Source: Sphaerolaimus hirsutus (lineage: Eukaryota; Nematoda; Chromadorea; Monhysterida; Sphaerolaimidae). From it: a stretch of 64,000 nucleotides of DNA. Location of the stretch: positions 9,116,701-9,180,700 of the forward strand of contig OZ038450.1 of assembly GCA_964036195.1 (NCBI GenBank), in the 5' to 3' direction. Under the pieces are notes generated by a model, which had not been told where the DNA came from, searched no databases, and saw only the letters and a list, made by a program, of their open reading frames with translations. Shown piece by piece: positions 47,673 through 58,936 of this stretch. The translations under genes and the position numbers were made by a program. Numbering within the stretch: position 1 is the stretch's first letter; every line of letters begins with the position of its first letter.

Positions 47673-48199
47673 ACACACTGAAATATTGAGTTATGCGTTC
47701 GAACGTTTTTCGGACACGGAAGCGGAACTTGTATCTTCTCGTATACTCGGCGTACGTGATACTCTGCCCTCGCACTGATTTATGTCTCGTGTTGGAAGCG
47801 TGCCAATGATTATTAAATCATGCGATTTCCGTAAAAATATGAAAAAAATTCATCGATGTGAATATGTAAATGAATAACATTATAACAACAATCAACTATC
47901 AATATTTGTCATCTTTTTATGAAACTCGGACGCGTTAACCATCGTTGGCACACTTCCAGCGGGAACCACGCGTGCAGGGTGTAAAGTAACCGGAGTATAT
48001 CGAGAATTTTTGGATGAAAAACATGCATGCCAAAAAGTTTGAATGATGTACGGAGGAAGGATCCTGCTGCCTTGCCAATCCGCATGTAGGCCTAAGATTT
48101 TGTCCTTCTGCAGGTTATCTTCCGGTACATTTTTTGTTTCCGGATTTTCGTTCGCTTCCGAAAAGCGTTCGAACGCATAACTCGAAACTCCGATGTGTG
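47673..48199. mobile_element. Family F element, fullest copy
   Basis: Outer inverted ends ACACTGAAATATTGAGTTAT and CATAACTCGAAACTCCGATG, both next to GCGTTCGAACG. Inner inverted pair GTTGGAAGCGTGCCAATGAT and ATCGTTGGCACACTTCCAGC. Confidence 0.72.
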
Positions 48200-49596
48200 G
48201 TGCGTCATTGACTGTTTGACTTTATCGAGTTAATGAAAATTGGGCACAAAATTGTCTCTAGTAAATACGTATATAAATACATGTCAACCTGTGGTATGAA
48301 GAGCCAGCTTGATATTTTTATTTTGTTTTAATTTGTTTGCCAACTTTGTTCTCAGCTTGCCGCCGTTCCAGCTTTCTATTTTCGTCGTTCCTTTCACTGC
48401 GTGGACTGCACCTAATACAAAAGTTATCGTATTTTGATGAACAAAACCACACAGAAAATGCATTTACACCAAATTTGGCGATGGTGGCAGCGATGTAGTG
48501 AGATGAGAAAATAAAAAAATATTTGGCTCTCATTCAGGTGGGATATGGTATATTTCGGTGTAAAGTGTGCGGTCAGTGGACTAGCTTTTCTCACCTCCGG
48601 AATCCAGCGATTTCGTGTGCTCAGTCCTTTTGCTCGTCGGTGTGTGTTTACCTCATGTCATGATAGTTTTTCTCTCGTTTGACGCAGCTCGTTCAATATC
48701 CGTTGCCTCTGGTGCCCTGCCGCCTGTGCGCGGTGCTTGCGGTCTATGACATCACTGCCGCGCTACAGTAAATTGGACAAGTGCCGGAGCGGCGGTGTAC
48801 TCACTGGTACGTTTCCGGGCGGGTGTTATGTACGTCCTCGCCGCTGGGCGCTGGCACGTGCTGTCAATATCGCACAGGCGTGACTGTTGGTGGGATATTT
48901 TCGCTTGCAATCACCGCTACTGATGAGTGTGCAAACTTGTCCCCCAAATGATGCATAATTGCAATGTTGCATTTTCTTGTCACCCCCAGGGTAAGTATGT
49001 AGATGGCATAGACAATGTTCTAATGTAACAAGTCATTGTTTTAAATGTGTGTTTTGCATTGCCTGGATTACAAACCGCATCTATTGTCATTAACGTTCCT
49101 TTTACACTCAATTTGGAAGGGCTAATAAATTCACATGGCCATTTTGAGGGGGGTAGTTTGAAGAAATATAGTACAGTATGTTCAAAAAAAGCACCTGCAC
49201 TCTCCTGTACACATACTTTTTAAACTGTACAGAAAATTTATTTCAAATTGCAATTTTTTGTTCCAAAAAAAGAAACCTAGAAAAATCATATCATATTCAT
49301 ACTGCAATTTTTTTCATATTTTACTTTTACATATTCTGTGAAGAAAAGTACTTGCTTTTGCATTTTCTGGGAAAAAATTTCTCACTTTTACATTTTCCTG
49401 GGAAAAGGTACTCACTTTCACATTTTCATGGAAAAACTATTTTACACACATGTTCTCATGAGTATGGGTTAAAAAGTATTTTACATTTTCTGTATTCTGC
49501 AGTCAGTAGAAAATGTATTTTACATATATGTATACATTGAAAAGGTTCAGTATTCTAACAACTTTGAAATGATCACTGTATTGTAGTTTATGTAGT

Positions 49597-50098
49597 TACC
49601 GTATATCCTTGAATAAGACCCCAGGGGCGTTATTATTTTGTCAGAGGTTTTGGAGGGGGGAGTTATTCAAGGGGGGTACTATTCAAGGGGGGAGTTATTT
49701 TTTCCTCAGAACTTCCAGGAAAACTTTCACTTTATTCATTGTTTGTATGGATTCCATCAACACATCTAATGCAAAAAATGACCAGTTCAACACTAACAAA
49801 ACAACGTATCCATCCTAAAATTCGTGTTCAATCATCTAAACCTAAAAATATCATAGGCTAACATTCTTTTGTATTTTTCGTTTCACACACCAAACCCCAT
49901 TCGATGAATCAGCCCAGACATAGCTTTATTTTCCTGTTTGTCTCGTTTTCATTTTCGTGTGTTGCTCATCCATCGTTTTACCCAGAGGGGGGGCTTATTC
50001 AAGAGGGGGGAGTTATTCAAGGGGGGCGTTATTTTTTCCTCACCTGGCCAACAGGGGGGTATTATTCAAGGGGGGGTCTTATTCAAGGATATACGGTA
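49597..50098. mobile_element. CCGTAT MITE, CCTTGAATAAGACCCC subfamily
   Basis: TACCGTATATCCTTGAATAA and TTATTCAAGGATATACGGTA are a perfect inverted 20-mer. The interior has the TTATTTTTTCCTCA word twice. Confidence 0.9.
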
Positions 50099-50734
50099 TA
50101 TTGTTTTCAGCCTCAATAGCTAATGAACATAAATGTGATATGTTCTTGAGTAATAAACTTAATTTGAACATATTTTTCAGATATGATTGCTTGTCAACTA
50201 TTGTGTGTAACTGCATGGAATGGTTGGTCTGAGGTTTTGATGTTTTTAAAGTGCAAGGTTCAAAACTTTTTAAATGCCTGCTGAAATTTTCAGTACTGAT
50301 TCATGAGATATTTTGCAATTTTCAAATGCATATGTGTATACAGATGTGCATTTTACATATGGATAAACATTGAGGGTAGTTTTCATTTGTTCCATTGTTT
50401 CTTTAGTGGTAAGCCTTCCATTTCTGTCTGCTACCATGTAAAAATCTTATGTTAGTGTTGTATGTGCTTCCACATTCTTCTGAGATATGCTATATTACTT
50501 TCAATGTATCTGTTCATGTTCACATCTGTGCATGTGTCAGCATCGTACCATGTCCAATTTCACTTGAAACATGTTTTTGACAAAAGATGGCAGTCAAAAT
50601 AAAAACTAATAATAATAATAAAGACTCAATAAGTCAAAATAAAAATGGCAGAAAACGCCACTTACCTAAATATGTTATCCCATGCTAAACAGTTATTATA
50701 CAGCTTTATGAAACATCACAACATACTGTGATTT

Positions 50735-50760
50735 GAATTGAATTGAATTGAATTGAATTG
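50735..50760 (-). repeat. LINE 3' terminal TTGAA microsatellite
   Basis: Five tandem copies of TTGAA (AATTC on the element's strand) mark the LINE 3' end. Non-poly(A) short tandem ends are typical of the CR1/L2 group. Confidence 0.8.
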
Positions 50761-50815
50761 TTGTTCATTGGGTTTCACACCAGATGGAAAAAGTAACCAA
50801 AGGTGCAGGAACTTC

Positions 50816-50835
50816 CCACCAGCTTGCGCTGGTGG
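50816..50835 (-). other. LINE 3' UTR hairpin with GNRA tetraloop
   Basis: CCACCAGC-GCAA-GCTGGTGG on the element strand: a perfect 8-bp stem closed by GCAA, 56 bp from the terminal repeat. In related LINEs a stem-loop here is recognised by the reverse transcriptase. Confidence 0.75.
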
Positions 50836-51119
50836 TTGTACGAGTTCTACCCACAAGTCTATATAATCACATATTTTTCACAAATTTAAGATAATATCAT
50901 GTAATCGTTTCCATCCTGTATCTCAGGACATCATTGGATCCTCGACGACCACGTTTTCCTGCGACCCGAGTCGACATGTTTTAACCGTTTTAACGCGACC
51001 CGAAAAACAGAGTTTACACTGTGTAAGTTTTAACTTGGTCATATCTTGTTACGGCTCGGGATGTCATAGTTTTGCGTTTGGAGAAGGGATTTTTCGTGAT
51101 TTAAACGTCGGATTAATTT

Positions 51120-54100
51120 TTATTCGTCTAGCGGTTTCATATGCATGCGTGATTTGTAAATATTCATGCATTCGCGGAGGTGATTTCCAATTTCGTATCT
51201 ATGTATTGCGCATCTATTGGCACTAAGTAACCACTGAATCTGTCTCTGTACACCGGTTTTTGGCTTTTCGCAATCGCATTTTAGTCTATGAACGACATTT
51301 TCACATTTGCGTTTGATAATTTTATCGCTGCAAATGCCGAGCACATGCTGAACTGTCAAACGGGGCTTTTCTGCAAAATTCCCATGACATTTTTCGCACT
51401 CTAGGGCAGTTTGAATCGAGTAGGACACCGGCAGGTATCCGTGTCGGGCTCGAAACCATGTCATGCAATTTCTCGTTAATTCGCGAATGTCCAATCTACG
51501 CGTGCATGAAAGCCAGTTTTTACCGACGTGTGTTTTCGACGTTTCCACGCGTAGCCATGCGTCAACTTTGCCATGGAATTCCGCGTCAAATTTCAATTTT
51601 TTCGTACTAAAGATGCGTGGCAGGGGTAGATCCAACTCTGCCGAGTACGTGGCGGCGCGCTGGTTGATTGACTGTGCAAAACGCAGCGACATGATTGCCG
51701 CGTTGTTGCCTGAATCTAAAGTTTTTTTCGCAGCCGGTGTTTGACAATCATCAAGTGTTTTGGATGCTATCCCCAGCAAACTGGTTTTATCTTTTGCTGC
51801 CAAATATCTTGCTAGCAGCAGCACGTGTTTTTTGTGCCGCCATGAGGGTGGGGCCGTCGATAGGTCGAAAAGCACGGCTTTTGTCGATGCCGTGTTTGGG
51901 ATGCCAATGATTCTTTTCATACACCGTGCAAATAATCGATCCATTTCCTGAAGCTGCGCCTTCGTCAAACCCAGAACATCGCAGCCGTAAAGCGACACTG
52001 GTTCGACCACCGATTTCCAAAGTTGTAGTGCGCAGTAGACCGGCCTATGGGCCCTTTTTGCGCAATGGTTGATCATGAAACTGGTTTTTTGCATTTTCTG
52101 AATCGCGGTGTCCCTGTGCAGTTTGTAGGGGTCGATGGCACTTGTGATCGTAACACCCAGATATTTCACCTTGTCAACTTCACCAATTTCGGTGTGCCTG
52201 TGGTTTTTATCATACCCCAGCCGCCATTTTCGCCCTGTCGCTTCACTGCCGAACCTTAGCATGACACTCTTTGTGACGTTTATTGCCACATTCCAGTCCC
52301 AACTCCAATCGCTAAATACCTTTAAAATTCGCTGCATTTCCGGTTCGGTGTTGCTAAGTAGGCAGACGTCGTCGGCGAAGAAAACCCCCGGCACTTTCCC
52401 ATACTGTGGTACCACAGCCCCCAGGTTTTTTGCCTCCAAATTTAGTCGCAAATCTGCCAGGTATAGTATGAATCCGGTGGGTGACCAGCAGCACCCTTGC
52501 CTCAAACCGAGGCCGTAGTCGTATTGGCCACTTTTGTAGTCGCCAAATGACAATATGCACTTTTGGTTTTGGTACGTTCGCGCGATGGCTGCCACAAATC
52601 GATTTGGATAGCCCATGAAGGCCATTTTCGCCCAGAGTTTTTTTCTATCCACCTTGTCGAATGCCTTAGCCGCATCGATAAAACACGCCAGCAGGGCACC
52701 CTTCTGTTTTTTTGCATGCTGTCTGGCTGCTTCAATTATCACCAAGTTGTCGAGTGTCCGCTTGTTCCTGCGAAAACCGCCCTGAAGTTCACCGAAGCCG
52801 CCCGAAGCTTCAAACGCGTTGAGTGTCCTCCTATTTAAAATGTTCATGTAGAGTTTCACAATGTTGCATCCGGTCCCCAGCGTGCGATAATTTTGTATGT
52901 CTGTAGAGGCACCCTTTTTGTGCAAATATGTCATTTTGCATAATTGCAGATCCGGGTCAATTTCGGCGCCCGTGAACCATTTGTTGAACAGTTCAATCAA
53001 GCCAATTAAGCCTTCCTGATTCATGTTTTTCATCATTTCGTGGCTTATTGACGTTGTCCCAGCAGATTTTTTAGGTTGCAATCGTTTTAGAGCAGCGGCG
53101 AGTTCTATCTGGTCTATAGGCGCTAGTAGCATAGCGTGTTGGTCGTTTTTCAACATGTTCATGCCATACCAGTGTCTGGCGTCCATATTTATTTTCCCTG
53201 GATTCGGCGTCATGATCATCTCCCAGTGGTTGCCCAGAACTTTTTCCATTTCAGAACTCTCCACCATTTCGCCCGTTTCATGGCGCAGGGCAAAATGCTT
53301 CACCGCTGTCGATTTGGCCGTTTTTAGAAGAGCAAATACGTCTTTTTGGGCATTTTTCCTTGTGGCCGCAGCAAATTTTACGCAATCCGTGTCAACCATT
53401 TTGGCATTTTTCCAGTTTTTATACCTGTTCAACCTCCCTCGTTGAATCTGCAATGCCAAAATTTGCTGCTTATCCCCCCCCGAATTTTTCACTTTCCGGC
53501 GGAGTTTGTTGACGATTCGCAGCAGTTTACTTAGGAATTTATCTCCGAATTTTTCTTTTGGAGAGTTCGCAGGCCGTACATTTTCCGCCGCCGCATGCAT
53601 CGATTTTATCAATTCCGCGTGATTGCCGGATTTTGCCGTTGAGGATAGGCATGTGTTTAGCTCGTTTTTGTAATTTTTCCAATCATCCGCGGTTTTTAGA
53701 TGCCAGGTTTTCAGCTTGACACGCCCATGCACCATTACTGTGTCAAATTCGATGTGAAACAACATCGGTAAATGATCGCTGTAAGTCGCATCCCCAGCGG
53801 CGTCTTCCGAGATGTCACCGTAAAAATGGCGCAGAGCAGGGCCTTCGACAAAAACTAGATCCAAAATTGACCGACAGTTGGCGCGTTTGAACGTCCACAG
53901 ACCGTTTAGTTTACTATTCGATGGCCATAAATCAATTGCTCTATACCATGATCGAATAAGGTCCCCATTCCAATTCGTTTTTGCGTGGTTTCCCGGTATG
54001 TCCCCCCCCACATGCCCGTTAAAATCGCCGCATATGATGAACGGTTTATTTTTCGCTCGATTCAGTTGGACTAATGACGTCAGGTGATCTAACAATTTTT

Positions 54101-57100
54101 CATTTAACATTTTCGAGTTTTCATTCTTCAAAACTTTGCCATTATTTTCGAGATATACCAGTGAAATCATCAGGTTATTCTGACCTAAGTTTACAGTGAG
54201 ATTCAAGACATGTTGCGAAATCTCCACGTCATTACTCAAACCGATATACGTCCCGCGTAATGCCAATTTAGTATAGGCCACCAGTCCACCTGCAGCGCCC
54301 TTTCCATACGTCATCGGTTTGTGAATCGCATGCCTGTCATAGTTTTTGTGTGATGGCAAGTCGACGTTTGACTTGGACTGCGTTTCTGACAGTAGAATCA
54401 CGTCATATTTACCGGTTGATAGAAGTGTTGAAATCCCATCCGCATTGGAAATGGCGCTGCGTATGTTCTGGTATAGTATCGATATTTTCGACAGCAGTTT
54501 ACCCCCCGCGCACCCCCCGCCGATGTATCTCACGTCGTCCTGTCCAGCAGTAAAGTTTATTTTCGAGTCGATAATTGCGCCAGGGGTAGCACCAGAGGCC
54601 TGTCGCGAGATTACAATCAAAAACAAAGTCATCACCAACATTTTTTGCGCAAATGTCATTTTTTGTGCAAATGTAAATTTCGCCCGCAACATAAAATGAC
54701 TAATTTTCCAAAACCAACAAATTTTCACCAAGTAAAAAATCAATGAATCAATTATCTGAGTGCCAATTGAAAGGGGGCCGGAACAATCACAAGGTCGTAC
54801 TGCTACTTGCCGCGGCGTTGATCTGAGGGGTTTTATGAAGCGGGTTTCGGTGTGGTTAATGTTTTTTGTGGTAGGGCGGGGAAGAGATGACCGTAGCCCG
54901 CAATGAAGCTCGATATATAGTTGTGACACCCCCCATCCATACCGCTTTCCTTGGATGCAGAATTGGCAGAGGAAGTCCGGTCTCGAGTGCGTCTTTGATT
55001 TGAGCCAAGCGGTTCCCGGTTTCCATTTCGTGCATGTGGAGCAGTCTGCGCGGAGTGTTTGTGGAGGTTGGTTTAGTTTGTGGGCGGAGTCAGCGAGGTT
55101 TTTTGCGACACACTTATATTTCGTCAGTGAGGCGTATTTAACAATTTCCCGTGCCAACGTAATGTGCAGCCAGTCAGTTGGGTGTAGGCCGTCCTCAGAT
55201 ACCGACGTTAAATACGTGCGCCAGGGCGTTTTTTCAGTCGGAAAAAGTTTGCGGGCGTTGCACATTAACCAGTCCATCACCGGTATGACACGAATTCTGG
55301 TCAAAGTTTTGAAGTAGGCACACATTGTATCTTCCAGAACGCCCAGATATTCCCACATATAGTAGATTTCAGTGCTTAGTAAATGTTCCGATTTGGGGCC
55401 GCTCAGAATGGGGTGAATCATTGCCACGTGAACACAGGTGTCTTTCATGTCATTTTCATCAAGCCACGTCAAAATCGCGGCGAGAGTTTCCCACAGCGGC
55501 GCCAAGAAATTTTTCGCCCACAGGTCGGCGCGGTCTTTTTCGCGCCGACAGTTGTCCCAGTGTTCTAATGCGGCAACATCCAAAATCGTTCTCAAAACAA
55601 GCACATCATATTTTACGGTCATGTTACAACTTGTTAACAGTGGCACAATTGTGCCCAACCGACGCCCAGCGAAAAGTGAACCAGTTGTGTGAACGCGCGG
55701 CGTCCAGTTTCGTCGCAAACACATAGATTTCAAATGGGCTGACAGGCCACGAACACTCGAGTCGCCGATGAGCAGTATGTCCAAGTTTCCCCCGCCCAAA
55801 TTTACAACTCCCTCTGAGAGGCACGTGTTATATCTATCTTCAACGTGTATCGGTTTTCTATACGGAAGGGCCGGGCCGTGAATTTGTGGCTCGTAAACCA
55901 GTCGGATTAATTGACTCAGCGAGATTTTTTCTTTCGCGTTTTTCGGATTTACAAATTTTGGTGTCGATGTGTCAACGTTTTCTCCCGATATGTAGCACGT
56001 TATATCAGTGGTCATACTACTTTTTGTTGACTCGTCGAGGCTTGACACGTGCAGCCCCCGTCCTATGTCCCAGTTTGTCTGGACACGCGCGCCACGCATC
56101 TGGTTCACAAGTCTCAGGTTAACTTTCACCGAACCAAGTACAAATGTGAAACTTACGTGGGAATGCGCCTGGTATCTTGTATTCTCCCCGCCATGCCTTC
56201 CGTAGCTACGAGTTGACTTTTCTGATGATTTTTGGCCCCGATCCAATTCCGGTGTTCTTGTGCGCTGGCGACGCTCCACGTATTGCGACTGGCTTTGGCG
56301 GTCGGTGGTTATGGGCCTGCCCCGATTGTCCACGGCTGCCACAGTTGAGGACACGTTCTGTGCGGTGTCAATCAATTTGGTTGGCTCGTTAACGCAGAAA
56401 TCAACCGTGTTTATATCCACCTGTTTCGGCGGTATGGCATGTAGATAGTTGTGACGCATTTTATGGCCCGGTTTTTGCCAGTCTGTTGACCAGACGCCCG
56501 ATTCGATGTGTGCCGCGAACGTCTTGTCGTTGCTGCGCGCCTCGCGGCTCGACTCTACGAAGTCGCCGCGCGCCATCAACGCGTCCCGTTCGGCTGTCAG
56601 CGCCAAGCCGAAGAGGTTGCGGTAGAAGGTGCCAAATTCCGGTCGACTCATGTCGACCATGGTGTTCTGTAACGGTTGACAATGGGTCGTGTTGAGATAA
56701 TGTTTTGTATAAAAACGAGTTAATTGATGCCACACCCTCAAATCATATTTAGCCACGCCCAGCATCAGTTGACTTCTGAAGTCGCCCGAGTTTTTTGGGT
56801 GTTCGCCACACCCTCTTATCACCAGCGGCACTTTCTGTCCATGTTCAAGTTTAAAAAGGCGAGTCACCAACGCGGCAAATGTCCGATCGCACTCGATTGC
56901 AGTTCGAATTACGTCGCGCAGTGCCTTGTACGCGGGCGTGTCCTGCGCCTGAGAGTGGGCGGAGATTATCACAATCATCGATTTTTGTTGTGGGCAATTT
57001 TGGGGGCAGTGACCATGTTTTTTCGAAATTTCCCGTAAACCAGTTAACCCCCGTGTACTCGTTATATAGTCATTCACAGAAACATGTACAATAAGCCTCC

Positions 57101-57986
57101 GGCTGACCTGGGACACGCTGTTTATGTCGCGGCACGGGAACCAGGCGCCCTCGCGCGGCAAGTTTGCCCAGACCCGTTGAGCACCCTGGTACCAGCTGCG
57201 AAAGTTTAAGTCCCATCCATCCAGATTATGCGGTTTATACGTGGTCCTAATGACGTCGATGCGCTTCATATCCGCCTCGGACAGCTCTAGGTAGTCGGCG
57301 TGGGCATGCAGCAGTGCGGTCATCATGCACTGATGCCGCACCTCCACACCACCAACTTGCATGTCAATTTTATATGGCGCCAGCATCGACAGCGGGTCAC
57401 CCACTTCGAACACACCCACGAGCAGGTCGCGGGTCGTGTCGCGACGGCCGATGACTTCCGACGCATTTTTCGGCATCGACGTCGCGTGCCGCAGGATGGG
57501 CAGTAGCATGTTAAGAGTAACCGGTTTATCCCCTCCACCTTGCTCGACCTCGGCCTCGACTTCGCCAAGCAGTGTGTGCAGATCGTCGGGCGCCGGAACG
57601 GTGTCGTCGAGGTCGAGCGCCGGGCATTTACCACTCTGGGCATCCTGCCAAGTTTTTGGAATCCAGTTTACATCACCGGTCAATTCAGAAGTCGTACTCA
57701 AACAAAACAAAGTCGTAGCAAAGATAACAGCCATGATGAAAATCCTAATCGGTATAAGTTTCAAACCCACCGCCCATGTGTCGTCGTCACCCTTGCGCTT
57801 TCGGTTGCTGTCCGTGTTAGACATCGAGCATGTGCTGTCTTCACTCAGGCTCGGGTCGTTTGGCGGGCGGCTCGTGTTGAACGCTGGGCTGCACGCCTTG
57901 TCGCAGAGGAGCGTTATCTGTCGATGCGGTTTATGTTTTTGGGGTGGCCACCGCGGCAGTGACATCAAAGGGCGCGCGATTGGCAC
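51120..57986 (-). CDS. LINE polyprotein: SGNH-esterase-like, endonuclease, reverse transcriptase
   Basis: 2288 codons without a stop. Residues about 75-98 form a hydrophobic segment. At about 734-935 there is an SGNH-type esterase pattern: LLIGDSS near the start and DGLHPTDWLH near the end. A second hydrophobic stretch lies at about 1083-1130. The APE-type endonuclease follows at about 1163-1400, with YQNIRS, LLSETQS, CGDFNGHVGG and SDHLPM. The reverse transcriptase runs about 1629-1960 with QGGFRRNKRT, DAAKAFDKVD, GLRQGCCWSP and the catalytic FADD near 1870. A C-terminal CEKC...H...C finger is near 2205. Most LINEs of this type split ORF1 (often esterase) and ORF2; here they read as one frame. 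Integrity suggests recent insertion. The first part (residues 1-700) I do not recognise. Confidence 0.9.
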   Translation of the reverse strand: MPIARPLMSLPRWPPQKHKPHRQITLLCDKACSPAFNTSRPPNDPSLSEDSTCSMSNTDSNRKRKGDDDTWAVGLKLIPIRIFIMAVIFATTLFCLSTTSELTGDVNWIPKTWQDAQSGKCPALDLDDTVPAPDDLHTLLGEVEAEVEQGGGDKPVTLNMLLPILRHATSMPKNASEVIGRRDTTRDLLVGVFEVGDPLSMLAPYKIDMQVGGVEVRHQCMMTALLHAHADYLELSEADMKRIDVIRTTYKPHNLDGWDLNFRSWYQGAQRVWANLPREGAWFPCRDINSVSQVSRRLIVHVSVNDYITSTRGLTGLREISKKHGHCPQNCPQQKSMIVIISAHSQAQDTPAYKALRDVIRTAIECDRTFAALVTRLFKLEHGQKVPLVIRGCGEHPKNSGDFRSQLMLGVAKYDLRVWHQLTRFYTKHYLNTTHCQPLQNTMVDMSRPEFGTFYRNLFGLALTAERDALMARGDFVESSREARSNDKTFAAHIESGVWSTDWQKPGHKMRHNYLHAIPPKQVDINTVDFCVNEPTKLIDTAQNVSSTVAAVDNRGRPITTDRQSQSQYVERRQRTRTPELDRGQKSSEKSTRSYGRHGGENTRYQAHSHVSFTFVLGSVKVNLRLVNQMRGARVQTNWDIGRGLHVSSLDESTKSSMTTDITCYISGENVDTSTPKFVNPKNAKEKISLSQLIRLVYEPQIHGPALPYRKPIHVEDRYNTCLSEGVVNLGGGNLDILLIGDSSVRGLSAHLKSMCLRRNWTPRVHTTGSLFAGRRLGTIVPLLTSCNMTVKYDVLVLRTILDVAALEHWDNCRREKDRADLWAKNFLAPLWETLAAILTWLDENDMKDTCVHVAMIHPILSGPKSEHLLSTEIYYMWEYLGVLEDTMCAYFKTLTRIRVIPVMDWLMCNARKLFPTEKTPWRTYLTSVSEDGLHPTDWLHITLAREIVKYASLTKYKCVAKNLADSAHKLNQPPQTLRADCSTCTKWKPGTAWLKSKTHSRPDFLCQFCIQGKRYGWGVSQLYIELHCGLRSSLPRPTTKNINHTETRFIKPLRSTPRQVAVRPCDCSGPLSIGTQIIDSLIFYLVKICWFWKISHFMLRAKFTFAQKMTFAQKMLVMTLFLIVISRQASGATPGAIIDSKINFTAGQDDVRYIGGGCAGGKLLSKISILYQNIRSAISNADGISTLLSTGKYDVILLSETQSKSNVDLPSHKNYDRHAIHKPMTYGKGAAGGLVAYTKLALRGTYIGLSNDVEISQHVLNLTVNLGQNNLMISLVYLENNGKVLKNENSKMLNEKLLDHLTSLVQLNRAKNKPFIICGDFNGHVGGDIPGNHAKTNWNGDLIRSWYRAIDLWPSNSKLNGLWTFKRANCRSILDLVFVEGPALRHFYGDISEDAAGDATYSDHLPMLFHIEFDTVMVHGRVKLKTWHLKTADDWKNYKNELNTCLSSTAKSGNHAELIKSMHAAAENVRPANSPKEKFGDKFLSKLLRIVNKLRRKVKNSGGDKQQILALQIQRGRLNRYKNWKNAKMVDTDCVKFAAATRKNAQKDVFALLKTAKSTAVKHFALRHETGEMVESSEMEKVLGNHWEMIMTPNPGKINMDARHWYGMNMLKNDQHAMLLAPIDQIELAAALKRLQPKKSAGTTSISHEMMKNMNQEGLIGLIELFNKWFTGAEIDPDLQLCKMTYLHKKGASTDIQNYRTLGTGCNIVKLYMNILNRRTLNAFEASGGFGELQGGFRRNKRTLDNLVIIEAARQHAKKQKGALLACFIDAAKAFDKVDRKKLWAKMAFMGYPNRFVAAIARTYQNQKCILSFGDYKSGQYDYGLGLRQGCCWSPTGFILYLADLRLNLEAKNLGAVVPQYGKVPGVFFADDVCLLSNTEPEMQRILKVFSDWSWDWNVAINVTKSVMLRFGSEATGRKWRLGYDKNHRHTEIGEVDKVKYLGVTITSAIDPYKLHRDTAIQKMQKTSFMINHCAKRAHRPVYCALQLWKSVVEPVSLYGCDVLGLTKAQLQEMDRLFARCMKRIIGIPNTASTKAVLFDLSTAPPSWRHKKHVLLLARYLAAKDKTSLLGIASKTLDDCQTPAAKKTLDSGNNAAIMSLRFAQSINQRAATYSAELDLPLPRIFSTKKLKFDAEFHGKVDAWLRVETSKTHVGKNWLSCTRRLDIRELTRNCMTWFRARHGYLPVSYSIQTALECEKCHGNFAEKPRLTVQHVLGICSDKIIKRKCENVVHRLKCDCEKPKTGVQRQIQWLLSANRCAIHRYEIGNHLRECMNIYKSRMHMKPLDE

Positions 57987-58628
57987 GGTGCCAGGTTAGA
58001 AACTCCTAAGGTTTAACAAGAGATCCCTGCGGTAAGTAGGGTGAGAACAGGTTTATACAGCAACTAATGGGTAAAATTGTCAATACTGTCGATTAAAGGG
58101 GTATGTTTCCATTCCCAGGCCTGTTTACGTTCTCACGCGTCGGTTATCCAAGAAAAAATTCCAGAGAAATTTTTCTTTTTTTTTTTCCCCCCAAAATTTA
58201 CAGCAGTATATGTTTTATACAGCAGTATATGTTTACTCAGCAAAATTTTAGAGGTTAAGAAACATTTTAAATTTAATAATTGGGTCAAAAATACTTTTTT
58301 CATCTATAGAAACTATTGTAGATATTAGCTTAAACAATTTAGAAGTGTAGAGTTCTATATTTTCCTATGGAAGGCTTTTCAATGGATTGATGCAAAGATT
58401 TGGAAAAATCATTGAAAGTAGGGGTTGAGTAACTTAAAATATATAGAACTAAATAGGTACAAATAAAGGGTGAAAATGGCTCAAAATAGGAGAACTACAA
58501 ATAACAGGTGTACAATTGCTGAGAACAGGTGAAGGTATGTGTGAAAAGACATGATTCTGCATTACTTTGTTTTGTACTTCCATGCATATTTCTCTACTCA
58601 GCTGTTGGAATCTTTTCTTTGTTCACTA

Positions 58629-58780
58629 CAGAAAGAGTGCATAATATGCACTTGCCTCAGGCGGGAATCAAACCCGCACCTCTCGTATAGAACACGAGTG
58701 CCCTAACCACTAGACTACAGAGGCGGCTGGGCTCTTCACTATTAGGGGCTGACATGCTGCGTCGGCAATGCCCTTAACAC
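58629..58780 (-). mobile_element. tRNA-derived SINE unit, copy 1
   Basis: The tRNA-like part is 58653-58724 (minus): GCCTCTG/CTGAGGC acceptor with one mismatch, A box TAGTCTAGTGG, anticodon arm CTCGT-GTTCTAT-ACGAG (anticodon TCT, Arg), T arm GCGGG-TTTGATT-CCCGC. It is followed by AAGTGCATATTATGCACTCT. I class it as SINE, not a tRNA gene, because head and flanks recur as a unit. Confidence 0.75.
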
Positions 58781-58936
58781 CTCGCGGCGTTGCGGAGATG
58801 TCATCCCTGACATCGTGTTGATGTAGGGGTAAGCAGCGGATGGATATCCGTGCTGTTTAAAGACCGGTGTTCGGACCACACTCGGCCAGCCATGTGTGAT
58901 GGTCAGGCGTCGTCGTATGATCCACGGTCGCGGCAC

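Larger units (their letters stand above)
46609..50734. other. SPT6-LINE intergenic region
   Basis: No supported exon. It contains a MITE (47128), a family F element (47673), a GC-richer unique patch at 48540-48900 that could be a promoter or first exon of an unseen gene, CGTAAA-like inverted words at 49175-49560 and a MITE at 49597. No AATAAA is evident just after the SPT6 stop. Confidence 0.5.
50735..58015 (-). mobile_element. Intact non-LTR retrotransposon (LINE), APE type
   Basis: A single 2288-codon ORF, a 3' UTR of about 385 bp with a strong hairpin, and a 3' tail of five TTGAA-type pentamers instead of poly(A). This is the layout of CR1/L2-like (jockey supergroup) LINEs. The 5' boundary is not resolved and I found no target-site duplication, so the upper limit is approximate. 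Confidence 0.88.

Noticed and set aside
48540..48900. GC-richer patch as a coding exon
   Set aside because: No frame longer than about 60 codons with coding character and no recognisable peptide; left as possible regulatory sequence.
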